DNA of 64,000 bases, taken from contig NZ_LMUR01000022.1 of NCBI RefSeq assembly GCF_009765825.1, forward strand, positions 98,087 through 162,086, in the 5' to 3' direction. The position numbers and the translations under genes are program-made. Position 1 is the first letter of the stretch. The number at the start of each line of letters is the position of its first letter. Below the pieces are notes generated by a model. The model saw nothing but the letters and a program-made list of their open reading frames with translations, was not told the DNA's origin and did no database searches. The DNA comes from Granulicella sp. L60 (GTDB lineage: Bacteria > Acidobacteriota > Terriglobia > Terriglobales > Acidobacteriaceae). Below, piece after piece: positions 8,861 to 17,534 of the stretch.

Positions 8861-8915
8861 GTGCGGCGTCTGTGGTGTGTTGTCGCTGCGGTGGGACGCT
8901 GTCTTTCGGGTGCGG

Positions 8916-8921
8916 TAAAAT
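8916..8921 (+). promoter_or_regulatory. -10-like box before accC
   Basis: TAAAAT ends 6 nt before the TTG start at 8928, which lacks a Shine-Dalgarno site. A leaderless mRNA is suggested. No -35 consensus is seen. Confidence 0.4.
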
Positions 8922-8927
8922 TGCCGC

Positions 8928-10433
8928 TTGCGACGATCGATCAAAAAAGTGCTGATTGCGAACCGCGGCGAGATTGCGCTGCGGGTGATTCGCGCGTGCA
9001 GGGAGATGGGATTGGCTACGGTGGCGGTGTACTCGGATGCCGACCGGGGCGCGCTGCATGTGCCGCATGCGGATGAGGCGTATCGGCTTGGGCCTGCGCC
9101 GGCTGCGGAGAGCTACCTGCGGGGCGATCTGATCCTTGAGATCGCGAGGCGGAGTGGGACGGACGCGATTCATCCGGGGTATGGATTTCTCTCGGAGAAT
9201 GCGGACTTTGCCGAGGCTTGTGCGGTGGCGGGGGTGACGTTCATCGGGCCTCCGGCGTCGGCGATGCGTGTGCTGGGATCGAAGACCAAGGCGCGGCAGG
9301 CGGCGGATGCGGCTGGGATGCCGCGCGTACCGGGTAGCGTGACCGGGCTGGCCGATGCGGAGGAGGCGGTGCGCGTGGCTGCGGGCATTGGGTATCCGGT
9401 GATGCTGAAGGCGGCGGCCGGTGGGGGCGGCAAGGGCATGCGCGCGGTGTTCGGGGCGGCGGAGCTTCCGGCGGCGTTTGCGGCGGCGAGTAGTGAGGCG
9501 GAGCGGAGTTTTGGATCGGGTGAGGTCTACCTGGAGAAGCTGATCGAGCGGCCGCGGCATATTGAGATTCAGTTGATGGCGGACGAGCATGGCGGGTGCG
9601 TGTATTTAGGCGAACGCGAGTGTTCGGTGCAGCGGCGGCACCAGAAGGTGATTGAAGAGGCTCCGTCGGCAGTGGTGGGTGAGGAACTGCGGCGCAGGAT
9701 GGGCGCGGCGGCGGCGCGGCTGGCGTTGTCGGCGGGATATGTGAATGCGGGGACGGTGGAGTTCCTGGTGGATGCGGCGGAGAACTTTTACTTTCTGGAG
9801 ATGAATACGCGGCTGCAGGTGGAGCACCCTGTGACCGAGCTGGTGACGGGGCTTGACCTTGTGCATATGCAGCTTCGCGTGGCGATGGGAGAGCCGCTGG
9901 CGATTGCGCAGGAGGATATTGTGCTGCGTGGTCATGCGATTGAGTGCAGGATCTATGCGGAGGATCCGGAGAATAACTTCTTCCCTTCGCCTGGGCTGAT
10001 TACGCGGCTGGTGCAGCCGGGTGGGCCGGGGATTCGCGAGGACTGCGCGGTGTACGAGGGCTGGAGGGTGCCGCTGGACTACGATCCGATGCTGTCGAAG
10101 CTGGTGGCGTTTGCGCCGACGCGGGAGATGGCGATCGACCGGATGCTGCGTGCTTTGGACGAGTACGTCATCGGCGGGATCAAGACGAATATTGGGCTGT
10201 TTCGGCGGATTCTGATGGATGAAGACTTTCGGTCGGCGCGGATCGATACTGGGTATCTGGAGCGTCTGCTGGCTGAGGGGACGGCTCTGCCGCAGAAGGC
10301 TGTGCTGGAGGATGTGGTGGCGTTGGCGGCGGCGCTGTTTAGTGCTTCGACGAAGAGTGAAGCGGTGGTGGCGGAGGTTGCGGTGGAGAGCCGGTGGGCT
10401 GTGGCTGGACGGCGGGAGGGATTGCGTCTGTGA
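8928..10433 (+). CDS. accC: Biotin carboxylase subunit of an acyl-CoA/acetyl-CoA carboxylase
   Basis: Carboxylates the biotin carried by a partner protein, using ATP and bicarbonate. The 501-aa chain opens with KVLIANRGEIALRVIRACRE, followed by the ATP-grasp glycine loop KAAAGGGGKGMRAV, the EMNTRLQVEHPVTE block with the catalytic Arg, and AIECRIYAEDP. It is about 50 residues longer than E. coli AccC (449 aa), the extra part being at the C-terminus. It overlaps the biotin carrier gene by 4 nt (GTGA). Together they look like the alpha subunit of an acyl-CoA carboxylase split in two. No carboxyltransferase gene is in the window. Confidence 0.92.
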   Translation: MRRSIKKVLIANRGEIALRVIRACREMGLATVAVYSDADRGALHVPHADEAYRLGPAPAAESYLRGDLILEIARRSGTDAIHPGYGFLSENADFAEACAVAGVTFIGPPASAMRVLGSKTKARQAADAAGMPRVPGSVTGLADAEEAVRVAAGIGYPVMLKAAAGGGGKGMRAVFGAAELPAAFAAASSEAERSFGSGEVYLEKLIERPRHIEIQLMADEHGGCVYLGERECSVQRRHQKVIEEAPSAVVGEELRRRMGAAAARLALSAGYVNAGTVEFLVDAAENFYFLEMNTRLQVEHPVTELVTGLDLVHMQLRVAMGEPLAIAQEDIVLRGHAIECRIYAEDPENNFFPSPGLITRLVQPGGPGIREDCAVYEGWRVPLDYDPMLSKLVAFAPTREMAIDRMLRALDEYVIGGIKTNIGLFRRILMDEDFRSARIDTGYLERLLAEGTALPQKAVLEDVVALAAALFSASTKSEAVVAEVAVESRWAVAGRREGLRL

Positions 10434-10918
10434 CGGTTTGGCTGGATGTTGGGGGCAAGAAGGTTCGGGTGAGTCTGCCGGGGAGTCGCGAGGGGGTGGT
10501 CGCGGCTGAGGTCGATGGTCGCGCGCTGACGGCGGATGTGCGGATGCTGCGGCCGGGGGTGATGTCGCTGGTGGTGGAGGGGCGGCAGTATCGCTGCGTG
10601 CTCGATGGCGATGGGGTGGTGATCGATGGGCGGCGGTTTGGGTTTGAGGTGGAGGATCCGCGTTCGCTGCAGGGACGTCGTGGCGCGGGTGCAGGGACGG
10701 ATGGGCCGCGGGCGGTGAAGGCTCCGATGCCGGGACGGGTGGTGCGGATTCTGGTTAAGGCGGGCGATGAGGTGGGGCAGGGGCAGGGTCTGGTGGTGAT
10801 TGAGGCGATGAAGATGCAGAACGAGCTGAAGTCTCCGAAGGCTGGACGCGTGGCTAAGGTTGCCGTGGCGGTGGACGATACGGTTGGGTCTGGCGATGTG
10901 CTGGTAGTGGTGGAGTAG
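10430..10918 (+). CDS. Biotin carboxyl carrier protein, acyl-CoA carboxylase type
   Basis: A 162-aa protein with a C-terminal biotinyl domain. EAMKMQN carries the lysine that receives biotin, and KAPMPGRVVRILVKAGDEV starts the domain. The N-terminal half, about 90 residues of beta-rich sequence, resembles the linker or BT-type domain of propionyl- or methylcrotonyl-CoA carboxylase alpha chains. The GTG at 10430 overlaps the accC stop and has GGGAGG upstream; a longer frame from 10394 lies inside accC and is unlikely. Substrate of the complex cannot be decided without the beta subunit. Confidence 0.85.
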   Translation: MTVWLDVGGKKVRVSLPGSREGVVAAEVDGRALTADVRMLRPGVMSLVVEGRQYRCVLDGDGVVIDGRRFGFEVEDPRSLQGRRGAGAGTDGPRAVKAPMPGRVVRILVKAGDEVGQGQGLVVIEAMKMQNELKSPKAGRVAKVAVAVDDTVGSGDVLVVVE

Positions 10919-11115
10919 CTTGTTCGGTGTTCGCGGGTTCTGATTCGTAGATAGCTTGTTGGACTTCTAAGTGCGGGTGAGCAAGTGAGCTTGCTTGCGC
11001 GGAGAGGCGTGTCTCTGAAGATTTTTGCCGGGAGGGATTGGGGTCGGGCTACAATCCTGAAACGCCCGGACTGGGGCTGGATTTGGCTGTGTAGAAGAGG
11101 GGCGGAGGAGACGAT

Positions 11116-11865
11116 ATGAGCGAGGTTGCCGTGGCGGGGGGAGTGGCACAGCCGGGGTTGAGCCAGGTGGAGCGGGTGGTGGATACGTACGTCGCGCCTA
11201 GCAAAACGTTCACGGATATTCTGCGGAGCACGAGCTGGTGGCTGCCGTTTCTGCTGGCCGTGGTGGTGACGCTGGGCGTGGGATACGCGATCGACAAACA
11301 GGTCGGGTTCGAGCGGGTGGTGGAGAACGTGATCCACCAGAGTCCGAAGCAGGAGGAGCAGCTATCGGGGCTGACGCCGGAGCAGCGCACGGGACAGATG
11401 CAGAAGATGGCGGTGGGATACCGCTATACAACCTATGCGTTCCCGATTCTAATTTTGATCTTTTCGGTGATTGGGGCGCTGGGGTTGTGGGCAACGTTCA
11501 ATTTTGGGTTGGGGGCGCAGACGACTTTCGGACAGATGTTCTGCCTGTGGATGTACTGTTCGCTGCCGAAGCTGTTTAGCGGGCTTTTGACGATTGTGAT
11601 GATCTACTTCGGGGGAAACGCCGAGGGATTTGATCTGAAGAATCCGGTGGGCACAAATCTGGCGTATTACCTGCCGGATGCGGCTCCGTGGCTGAAGGCA
11701 GCGCTGGGATTCTTTGACGTGCTGGGGATATGGACGCTGGTGCTGCTGGTGCTGGGGACGTCGATTGTGGCGAAGGTGAGCAGGGGTAAGGCGGCAGCGG
11801 TGGTGGTGGGGTGGTGGGTGCTGATGCTGATTGTCAGCGCGGCGTCTGCGGCTGCGTTTAGCTAG
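11116..11865 (+). CDS. Yip1-domain membrane protein
   Basis: A 249-aa protein with five predicted membrane segments (for example WWLPFLLAVVVTLGVGYAI, YAFPILILIFSVIGALGLWA and IWTLVLLVLGTSIVAKVSRG). The early PSKTFTDILRSTSWWLPF and the helix pattern match bacterial YIP1-family proteins, whose biochemical role is not known. GGAGGAG lies 6-7 nt before the ATG. It is alone on its strand between the carboxylase pair and a terminator. Confidence 0.75.
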   Translation: MSEVAVAGGVAQPGLSQVERVVDTYVAPSKTFTDILRSTSWWLPFLLAVVVTLGVGYAIDKQVGFERVVENVIHQSPKQEEQLSGLTPEQRTGQMQKMAVGYRYTTYAFPILILIFSVIGALGLWATFNFGLGAQTTFGQMFCLWMYCSLPKLFSGLLTIVMIYFGGNAEGFDLKNPVGTNLAYYLPDAAPWLKAALGFFDVLGIWTLVLLVLGTSIVAKVSRGKAAAVVVGWWVLMLIVSAASAAAFS

Positions 11866-11867
11866 GC

Positions 11868-11907
11868 TCTACGGCTCTACGGGTCTACGGGTCTACGGGT
11901 CTACGGC
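11868..11907 (+). repeat. Five tandem copies of an 8-bp unit
   Basis: TCTACGGC, three times TCTACGGG, then TCTACGGC, head to tail, starting 3 bp after the stop codon of the Yip1-like gene. Such a short perfect array can change length by replication slippage. Confidence 0.9.
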
Positions 11908-11930
11908 GTGAGACGTGCAGCGAGGAGCAA

Positions 11931-11964
11931 GCGAAAGGGCATGGCGGTTGCCATGCCCTTTCGC
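11931..11964. terminator. Bidirectional terminator between convergent genes
   Basis: GCGAAAGGGCATGGC (11931-11945) and GCCATGCCCTTTCGC (11950-11964) form a perfect 15-bp stem with a GGTT loop. It lies between the plus-strand Yip1-like gene and the end of minus-strand fabF. The T tract is poor on both sides. Confidence 0.75.
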
Positions 11965-11986
11965 TATTGTTGCTGGTGGTGAAGAG

Positions 11987-13237
11987 TTATTCTGTCCAGC
12001 GCTTGAAGACGAGCGAGCCATTGGTGCCGCCGAAACCGAAGGAGTTCGACAGGGCGTAGTCGATCTTTGCTGGCTGGGGCTTGTTGGGCACGTAGTTCAG
12101 GCGACACTGCGGATCGAGTTCCACGATGTTCATGGTGGGGGGCGCGATCTGCTTCTGCATGGCCATGATGGTGATGCCGGCTTCAAGGCCACCCGCGCCG
12201 CCGAGGAGGTGGCCGGTCATGGACTTGGTGGAGCTGACGAGGAGTTTGTGGTTGGTGGCGCGCTCGCCGAAGACGTTCTCGATGGCCTTGGATTCAAGGG
12301 CGTCGCCGAGGGGGGTCGAGGTGGCGTGGGCGTTGACGTAGTCGATCTGGTCGGGCGAGATGCCGGCGACTTTGAGGGCGTGCTGCATGGAGCGATAGCA
12401 GCCTTCGCCTTCGGGGGCCATGCCGGTCATGTGGAAGGCGTCGGCGGAGAGGCCGTAGCCTACGATCTCGGCGAGGATCTTGGCACCGCGTGCCTTGGCG
12501 AACTCCAGCTCTTCGAGGATGAGGATACCGGCGCCTTCGCCTACGACGAAGCCGTCACGATCCTTGTCGAAGGGACGGCTGGCGTGCTGGGGGTCTTCGT
12601 TGCGGGTGGAGAGGGCTCGCATGGCTGCGAATCCGGCCACGCCGAGCGGAGTGATGGAGGCTTCGGTGCCGCCTGCGATCATGACCTCGGCGTCGCCGCG
12701 CTGGATGAGACGGAAGGCGTCGCCGATGGCGTGGGCGGAGGTGGTGCAGGCCGTGGCCGTGGCTTCGTTGGGGCCGCGTGCGCCGTACTTGATGGAGACG
12801 TGGCCGGCGGCGAGGTTGATGATGGAGCCGGGAATAAAGAAGGGCGAGACCTTGCGGGGTCCGCCGCTCAAGAGGTTTGAGTGCTCGCGCTCGATGACGT
12901 CGAAGCCGCCGATGCCGGAGCCGATGTGGACGCCGACGCGGTCGCGGTTCTCTTCGGTGACCTTAAGGCCGGAGTGCGCCATGGCCTCGGCGGCGGCCGC
13001 CAGGGCGAAGTGGATGAAGCGGCCCATCTTGCGGGCTTCTTTCTTATCCACAAAGAGAAGGGGGTCGAAGTCTTTGACCTCGGCGGCGAAGCGGACCGGG
13101 TGGCCGGTGAGATCGAATGCCTTGATCTCTCCCATGCCGCTACGGCCAGCCATCAGGCCTTCCCAGAGCTCAGGGGCAGTTTTGCCGACCCCGCAGATCA
13201 GGCCAAGGCCGGTTACGACGACGCGTCGATGCTCCAT
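11987..13237 (-). CDS. fabF: 3-oxoacyl-ACP synthase II
   Basis: Condenses malonyl-ACP with acyl-ACP during fatty-acid elongation. The 416-aa length and the start VVVTGLGLICGVGKTAPELW are typical. The catalytic Cys164 lies in ATACTTSAHA. The two catalytic histidines lie in NAHATSTPLGD and GHLLGGAGGLEA. The product of acpP, 3 bp upstream, is its carrier substrate, and the pair shares the promoter at 13563-13591. Confidence 0.97.
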   Translation of the reverse strand: MEHRRVVVTGLGLICGVGKTAPELWEGLMAGRSGMGEIKAFDLTGHPVRFAAEVKDFDPLLFVDKKEARKMGRFIHFALAAAAEAMAHSGLKVTEENRDRVGVHIGSGIGGFDVIEREHSNLLSGGPRKVSPFFIPGSIINLAAGHVSIKYGARGPNEATATACTTSAHAIGDAFRLIQRGDAEVMIAGGTEASITPLGVAGFAAMRALSTRNEDPQHASRPFDKDRDGFVVGEGAGILILEELEFAKARGAKILAEIVGYGLSADAFHMTGMAPEGEGCYRSMQHALKVAGISPDQIDYVNAHATSTPLGDALESKAIENVFGERATNHKLLVSSTKSMTGHLLGGAGGLEAGITIMAMQKQIAPPTMNIVELDPQCRLNYVPNKPQPAKIDYALSNSFGFGGTNGSLVFKRWTE

Positions 13238-13240
13238 TTT

Positions 13241-13486
13241 TTACTTTGCCGCCTTCTGGTTCTTTTCGATGTAATCGACGGCATCCTTCACGGTCTTGAT
13301 CTTCTCGGCATCCTCATCGGGAATCTGGATGTCGAAGGCCTCTTCGAACTGCATGACGAGTTCGACGACGTCGAGGGAGTCTGCGCCCAGGTCTTCCTGA
13401 AAGCTTGCGCCGGGGGTGACTTCGGCTTCATCCACCTGAAGTTGCTCGACAATGATCTGCTTTACCTTTTCGTCTACTGCTGCCAT
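13241..13486 (-). CDS. acpP: Acyl carrier protein
   Basis: 81-aa acidic protein with the phosphopantetheine attachment site Ser37 in GADSLDVVEL. It carries the growing acyl chain in fatty-acid synthesis. GGAGAAAC lies before the ATG. It is the first gene of an acpP-fabF operon, with a good promoter about 80-105 bp upstream. Confidence 0.97.
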   Translation of the reverse strand: MAAVDEKVKQIIVEQLQVDEAEVTPGASFQEDLGADSLDVVELVMQFEEAFDIQIPDEDAEKIKTVKDAVDYIEKNQKAAK

Positions 13487-13562
13487 TTGTTTCTCCTGTT
13501 CACATCTGGTATCAAAGTCTGGGTGCCGATGTCATGTAGCCAATAGCCTACGGCCAGACTCA

Positions 13563-13591
13563 AGCATACTGAGCACCTAGGCGAGTGTAAA
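13563..13591 (-). promoter_or_regulatory. Sigma-70-type promoter of acpP-fabF
   Basis: Read on the minus strand: -35 TTTACA (13591-13586), 17-bp spacer, -10 TATGCT (13568-13563). The spacing is optimal, and it is the best -35/-10 pair noticed in the window. It points at acpP, whose start codon is at 13486. Confidence 0.65.
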
Positions 13592-13653
13592 GCAAAGCGC
13601 ACCCTTGGTGTGGGGGGTGGCGGAGGGTTTAGGGCGGTTTAAACGGTCTTCGT

Positions 13654-15144
13654 CTACTCTTCGTCCCCGGCGGCGGCGAGCAGGGGGGCTACGCCGGGAA
13701 TGTTATCGAAGTCGATGAGGTTGTTGGCCGGGGCGGGGCCGTCGGACTCGCCGACCTCGCGGAGGGCGCGGTTGATGGCCCGGGTGCGGACTCCGACGTC
13801 GGTCAGCCTTCCGTGGACCTTCAACAGATCGCTGCCGACCTTGTCCATGAGGATGCCGAACTTACCGAACTCGGTTTTGGTGCCCTGCAGGACCTTCCAG
13901 ACCTCATCGCCCTTCTCCTGCAGGGCGAGCATGTGGAAGCCCATCTGAAAGCTGGTGAGGATCGCGGAGAGCGTGCTGGGGCCGGCGATGGTGACGTGGC
14001 ATTTGGACTGGATCTCGGCCTGGAGGGCGTCGCGGCGCATGACTTCGGCGTAGAGGCCTTCGGTGGGCAGAAACATGATGGCGTGGGGCGTGGTGACGGG
14101 AGGGTTGATGTACTTCTTGCAGATGCGGTCGCCTTCGGTGCGGATGGCGGCCTCGAAGGCTCTTCCGGCGGTGGCGATGCTGTCGGGCAGGTTGCTCTCG
14201 TAGGCGGCCTCGAGGCGCTCCCAGTCTTCGCGGGGGAACTTAGCGTCGATGGGAAGCAGGGTCTCGCCGGCGTGGCCGGGAAAGCGGACGGCAAACTCGA
14301 CGACCTCCAGGGTGCCTTCCTTGACCTTGGCGTTGCGAACGAACTGGCTGGGCGCGAGCATCTGTTCGAGCAGCATGCCGAGCTGGACCTCGGCGAAGCC
14401 TCCGCGGGATTTGACATTGGTGAAGATACGGCTGAGGTCGTTGACGCCGTCGGAGAGCTTGGTCATCTCGCCGAGGCCGGTGTGGACTTTATTGAGCTGA
14501 TCGGTAACCTGGCCGAAGGACTCGGTGAGGCGCGTCTGCAGGGTGGCGTGGAGCTTCTCGTCGACGGTGACGCGCATCTCTTCGAGCTTGGCGGAGTTGG
14601 CTTCGTTAAGCCGGGTGAGGCGCTCTTCGACGGTCTCGCGGAGCTGGTTCTGGTGGGCGGTGTTGCTGGTCATCAGGTCGGCGAGTTTGGTGTTGAGGGA
14701 CTCGCGGAGGGCGTCGTGTTTCGTGCTGGTTTCGCTGGTGAAGGCGGAGATGCGCTGGGTGATGGAGTCCATCTGGTGCTGGACGGCGTTGCGCAGGGCC
14801 TCGTCGGAGGATTTGTTGTCGGAGCGAAAGCCGGCGAGTCCGGTCTGGAGGGTCTGGCCGAGGGTGGCGAGGATCGTGGAGATCTCGGTGCGAAGACTCC
14901 CGAAGTCGGCGGCGCTGGCCTCGCGGGTGCGCTGGGCCTCTTCGGCGAGGTCGGTGCGGAGTTGGGCGAGGTCGCCGCGAAGATGGCGGTCGAGTGCGTC
15001 GAAGTGAGCGTCGAGGCGGGTGAGCTGGTCGGGGATCTGGAGGAGGCGCGGATCCTGTGGCTGCGCGGACGGCTGCTTGCGGAAGAGGAGGAAGAGAACG
15101 ACGAGGAGAATGACGAGTTGGAGGGCAAGGAGGAGCGTCGGCAT
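13654..15144 (-). CDS. rmuC: RmuC-family DNA recombination protein
   Basis: 496-aa protein with an N-terminal membrane anchor (LLLALQLVILLVVLFLLFRK), a long coiled-coil region (about residues 45-260), and a C-terminal RmuC domain with LPIDAKFPREDWERLEAAYE and IMFLPTEGLYAEVMRR. RmuC is linked to suppression of inversions at short inverted repeats and has a nuclease-like fold. The start at 15144 puts the anchor at the N-terminus and has GAAGGA upstream; the open frame extends further up to 15654 but that part overlaps the divergent oxidoreductase gene and has no family similarity. Confidence 0.88.
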   Translation of the reverse strand: MPTLLLALQLVILLVVLFLLFRKQPSAQPQDPRLLQIPDQLTRLDAHFDALDRHLRGDLAQLRTDLAEEAQRTREASAADFGSLRTEISTILATLGQTLQTGLAGFRSDNKSSDEALRNAVQHQMDSITQRISAFTSETSTKHDALRESLNTKLADLMTSNTAHQNQLRETVEERLTRLNEANSAKLEEMRVTVDEKLHATLQTRLTESFGQVTDQLNKVHTGLGEMTKLSDGVNDLSRIFTNVKSRGGFAEVQLGMLLEQMLAPSQFVRNAKVKEGTLEVVEFAVRFPGHAGETLLPIDAKFPREDWERLEAAYESNLPDSIATAGRAFEAAIRTEGDRICKKYINPPVTTPHAIMFLPTEGLYAEVMRRDALQAEIQSKCHVTIAGPSTLSAILTSFQMGFHMLALQEKGDEVWKVLQGTKTEFGKFGILMDKVGSDLLKVHGRLTDVGVRTRAINRALREVGESDGPAPANNLIDFDNIPGVAPLLAAAGDEE

Positions 15145-15252
15145 TTCGGTTTTCCTTCGCCTAAAGGATAGCATCGACGCGGACTGGGGCTGTGGGTTTC
15201 GTTTGGAGTTCGTTGAGATCTTCTCTCGGCAGGGCGGGATGCGGCGAGTCGA

Positions 15253-15258
15253 TATAAT
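15253..15258 (+). promoter_or_regulatory. -10 consensus box before the FAD oxidoreductase
   Basis: Perfect TATAAT, 39 nt before the preferred ATG at 15298. No convincing -35 lies 16-18 bp upstream. Confidence 0.4.
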
Positions 15259-15297
15259 GTGGGATTGGCTTGTAGAATCAGGGTTCGACAGGATGGA

Positions 15298-17007
15298 ATG
15301 CGAAAAAGAGCAGTAGTTATCGGGGCCGGGCCTGCGGGGTTGACGGCGGGTCTGGAGCTGCTGCGGCGGACGGACATACAGCCGATTATTCTGGAGGCGA
15401 GCGAGGAGATTGGTGGAATCTCGCGCACGATTAAATACAAGGGCAACCGGATGGATATCGGCGGCCATCGATTTTTTTCCAAGAGCGACCGGGTGATGCA
15501 GTGGTGGGTGGACCTGATGCCTCCCGAGGTTGATGGTGAGGGCGCGGGTTCGGAGCAGGAGATCAGTTACCAGGGCAAGCGGCGTACGGTTGCGGTGCCT
15601 GCGCGGTTGCCGGAGGAGCCGGTGCTGCGTGGGGCTGGGCCTATCGATCCGCATGCGGCGGATGAGTCCGAGGATGAGGACGAAGCAGGCTTAGAAAACA
15701 AAGGGCCAGTGGAGATGCTGGTGACCGCAGAGTCTGCTGATCCTGATCTGGTGATGCTGATTCGTCCGCGGAAGAGCAGGATCTACTACCTGCGGAAGTT
15801 CTTCGACTATCCGATTACGCTGACGGCGACGACGCTGAAGAATCTTGGGCTGGCGAGGACCTTTCGCGTTGGTGTGAGCTATATGAAGTCGCAGGTGAGC
15901 CAGATCGCTCCGGAGAAGAGTCTGGAAGACTTTCTGATCAATCGATTTGGGCGGCAGCTTTATCTGACCTTCTTCAAGAGCTACACGGAGAAGGTGTGGG
16001 GGACGCCGTGCGAGGAGATCTCGGCGGAGTGGGGAGCGCAGAGGATCAAGGGACTCAGCCTGACGACGGCAGTGAAGCATTTCTTGAAGAAGGCCTTCGG
16101 TGGCAAGCCGAAGACGGTGGGCGATCTTGCGCAGAAGGGAACGGACACGAGTCTGATTGAGCGGTTCATGTATCCGAAGTATGGGCCGGGGCAGCTGTGG
16201 GAGCATGTGGCCGACCAGATTCGCGAGAAGGGCGGCGAGATTCACATGGGTTGGAGGGTGGATCGCGTGTACTGCTCAGTGGAGAACGGCGTGAAGCGGG
16301 TGGTGTCGATCGACGCGGTAAATGCGCAGGGTGAGCGTGAGACGTTTGCGGGGGATTACTTTTTCTCGACGATGCCGATGCGCGAACTGGTGGAGGCGAT
16401 GGACGCTCCGGTTCCCGAGAATGTGCGCGAGGTGAGCGAGGGGTTGCAGTATCGCGACTTCATCACGGTTGGGCTGCTAGCGGATCGGCTGAAGGTGACC
16501 GAGCGGGACGGCGGTCTGCTGAAGGATACGTGGATCTACGTGCAGGAGCCCGATGTGTTACTTGGACGGTTACAGATATTCAACAACTGGAGCCCGTACC
16601 TTGTGGCCGATCCTTCGAAGGTGTGGATTGGGTTGGAGTACTTCTGCTACGACACGGACGATCTGTGGAAGATGCCGGATGAAGAGTTGAAGAAATTCGC
16701 TATCGCCGAGGTGGCGAAGATAGGGATTCTGAATGCGGAGGATGTCTCGGACGGGCATGTGGTGCGGGTGCCGAAGACGTATCCGGCGTACTTCGGGACG
16801 TATGACCGGTTTGATGAGTTGCGGGAGTTTACCGATGGGTTCGAGAACCTTTTTCTGGTCGGGCGGAACGGTATGCATAAGTACAACAACCAGGACCATA
16901 GTATGTTGACCGCGATGACCGTGGTGGATGGTATTGTGGCTGGGCATGTGGATAAGGCCGCGCTCTGGGGGATCAACACGGAGCAGGAGTACCACGAGGA
17001 GAAGTGA
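15298..17007 (+). CDS. FAD-dependent amine oxidase-like / UDP-galactopyranose mutase-like protein
   Basis: 569-aa flavoprotein. The dinucleotide-binding motif VIGAGPAGLTAGLELLRR is at the very N-terminus, followed by EASEEIGGISRT and the IGGHRFFSKSD block. The C-terminal part has LFLVGRNGMHKYNNQDHSML, typical of this family, which is often found near cell-surface sugar genes. A poorly conserved acidic stretch (about residues 75-155, containing ADESEDEDEAGLE) interrupts the N-terminal domain. The ATG at 15298 gives a start directly before the Rossmann motif; an upstream GTG at 15259 is less likely. The substrate is unknown; a role in polysaccharide precursor or lipid oxidation is possible. Confidence 0.75.
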   Translation: MRKRAVVIGAGPAGLTAGLELLRRTDIQPIILEASEEIGGISRTIKYKGNRMDIGGHRFFSKSDRVMQWWVDLMPPEVDGEGAGSEQEISYQGKRRTVAVPARLPEEPVLRGAGPIDPHAADESEDEDEAGLENKGPVEMLVTAESADPDLVMLIRPRKSRIYYLRKFFDYPITLTATTLKNLGLARTFRVGVSYMKSQVSQIAPEKSLEDFLINRFGRQLYLTFFKSYTEKVWGTPCEEISAEWGAQRIKGLSLTTAVKHFLKKAFGGKPKTVGDLAQKGTDTSLIERFMYPKYGPGQLWEHVADQIREKGGEIHMGWRVDRVYCSVENGVKRVVSIDAVNAQGERETFAGDYFFSTMPMRELVEAMDAPVPENVREVSEGLQYRDFITVGLLADRLKVTERDGGLLKDTWIYVQEPDVLLGRLQIFNNWSPYLVADPSKVWIGLEYFCYDTDDLWKMPDEELKKFAIAEVAKIGILNAEDVSDGHVVRVPKTYPAYFGTYDRFDELREFTDGFENLFLVGRNGMHKYNNQDHSMLTAMTVVDGIVAGHVDKAALWGINTEQEYHEEK

Positions 17008-17010
17008 GTT

Positions 17011-17397
17011 TTGAAGAGAGTTCTGCTGAGTGGTGTGCTGATTCTTGTCGTCTTCCTGACTGTCTTCCGGCAGCGTGTTTTTTTGCGGGATCCGCTGGGG
17101 AAGGTGGAGCGGGCCGGCGTGGTGCAGGACGGGTCACGGCTATATATCAACTACTCGAACGATGTGCTGTTGGAGGATGCAGCTCATCAGTTTGTGCTGG
17201 TGCAGAACTGGAACAAGTCGCCTGGAGCTCCGCTGCATCTTGCGTGTCTGAACGGACTTGCATGCTGGACGGATGCGAATGAGGCGGCAGTGTCTGCGCT
17301 TGACCGTCCGACTCGCGCTGCGGCTGCGGTGATGAGTTCTAAAGAGGTTACGTTTCTCGATGGCGGGGGCGAAGAGGTGAGGATCGAGCTGCGGTAG
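17011..17397 (+). CDS. Small membrane-anchored protein of unknown function
   Basis: 128 aa, starting with TTG 3 bp after the upstream stop and preceded by GAGGAG. It has one N-terminal hydrophobic segment (VLLSGVLILVVFLTVFRQRV), a signal anchor, followed by a mostly beta-type domain outside. Two cysteines (ACLNGLACW) could form a disulfide in the periplasm. I recognise no family. Position suggests co-transcription with the FAD oxidoreductase. Confidence 0.6.
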   Translation: MKRVLLSGVLILVVFLTVFRQRVFLRDPLGKVERAGVVQDGSRLYINYSNDVLLEDAAHQFVLVQNWNKSPGAPLHLACLNGLACWTDANEAAVSALDRPTRAAAAVMSSKEVTFLDGGGEEVRIELR

Positions 17398-17520
17398 GAA
17401 CGAGGGAGGGGTGCCTTGGTCAAAGCTTTAGATCCGAACTCTATCAGAGATATCTCGTAACCTTTCAAGTAAGTGTCCACTCTAACCTCGCGGAGATGCT
17501 GCGCGGACCTGCGCACACAC

Positions 17521-17530
17521 AGGAGGAGGT
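17521..17530 (+). promoter_or_regulatory. Strong ribosome binding site deciding the cytochrome b start
   Basis: AGGAGGAGGT is placed correctly for the ATG at 17535. A frame opening at 17496 would have no such site. Confidence 0.75.
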
Positions 17531-17534
17531 TCGA

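Noticed and set aside
13813..15171. 452-codon open frame on the plus strand
   Set aside because: Antisense to rmuC; Gly/Ala/Val/Glu-rich with no domain, a mirror of rmuC codon use.
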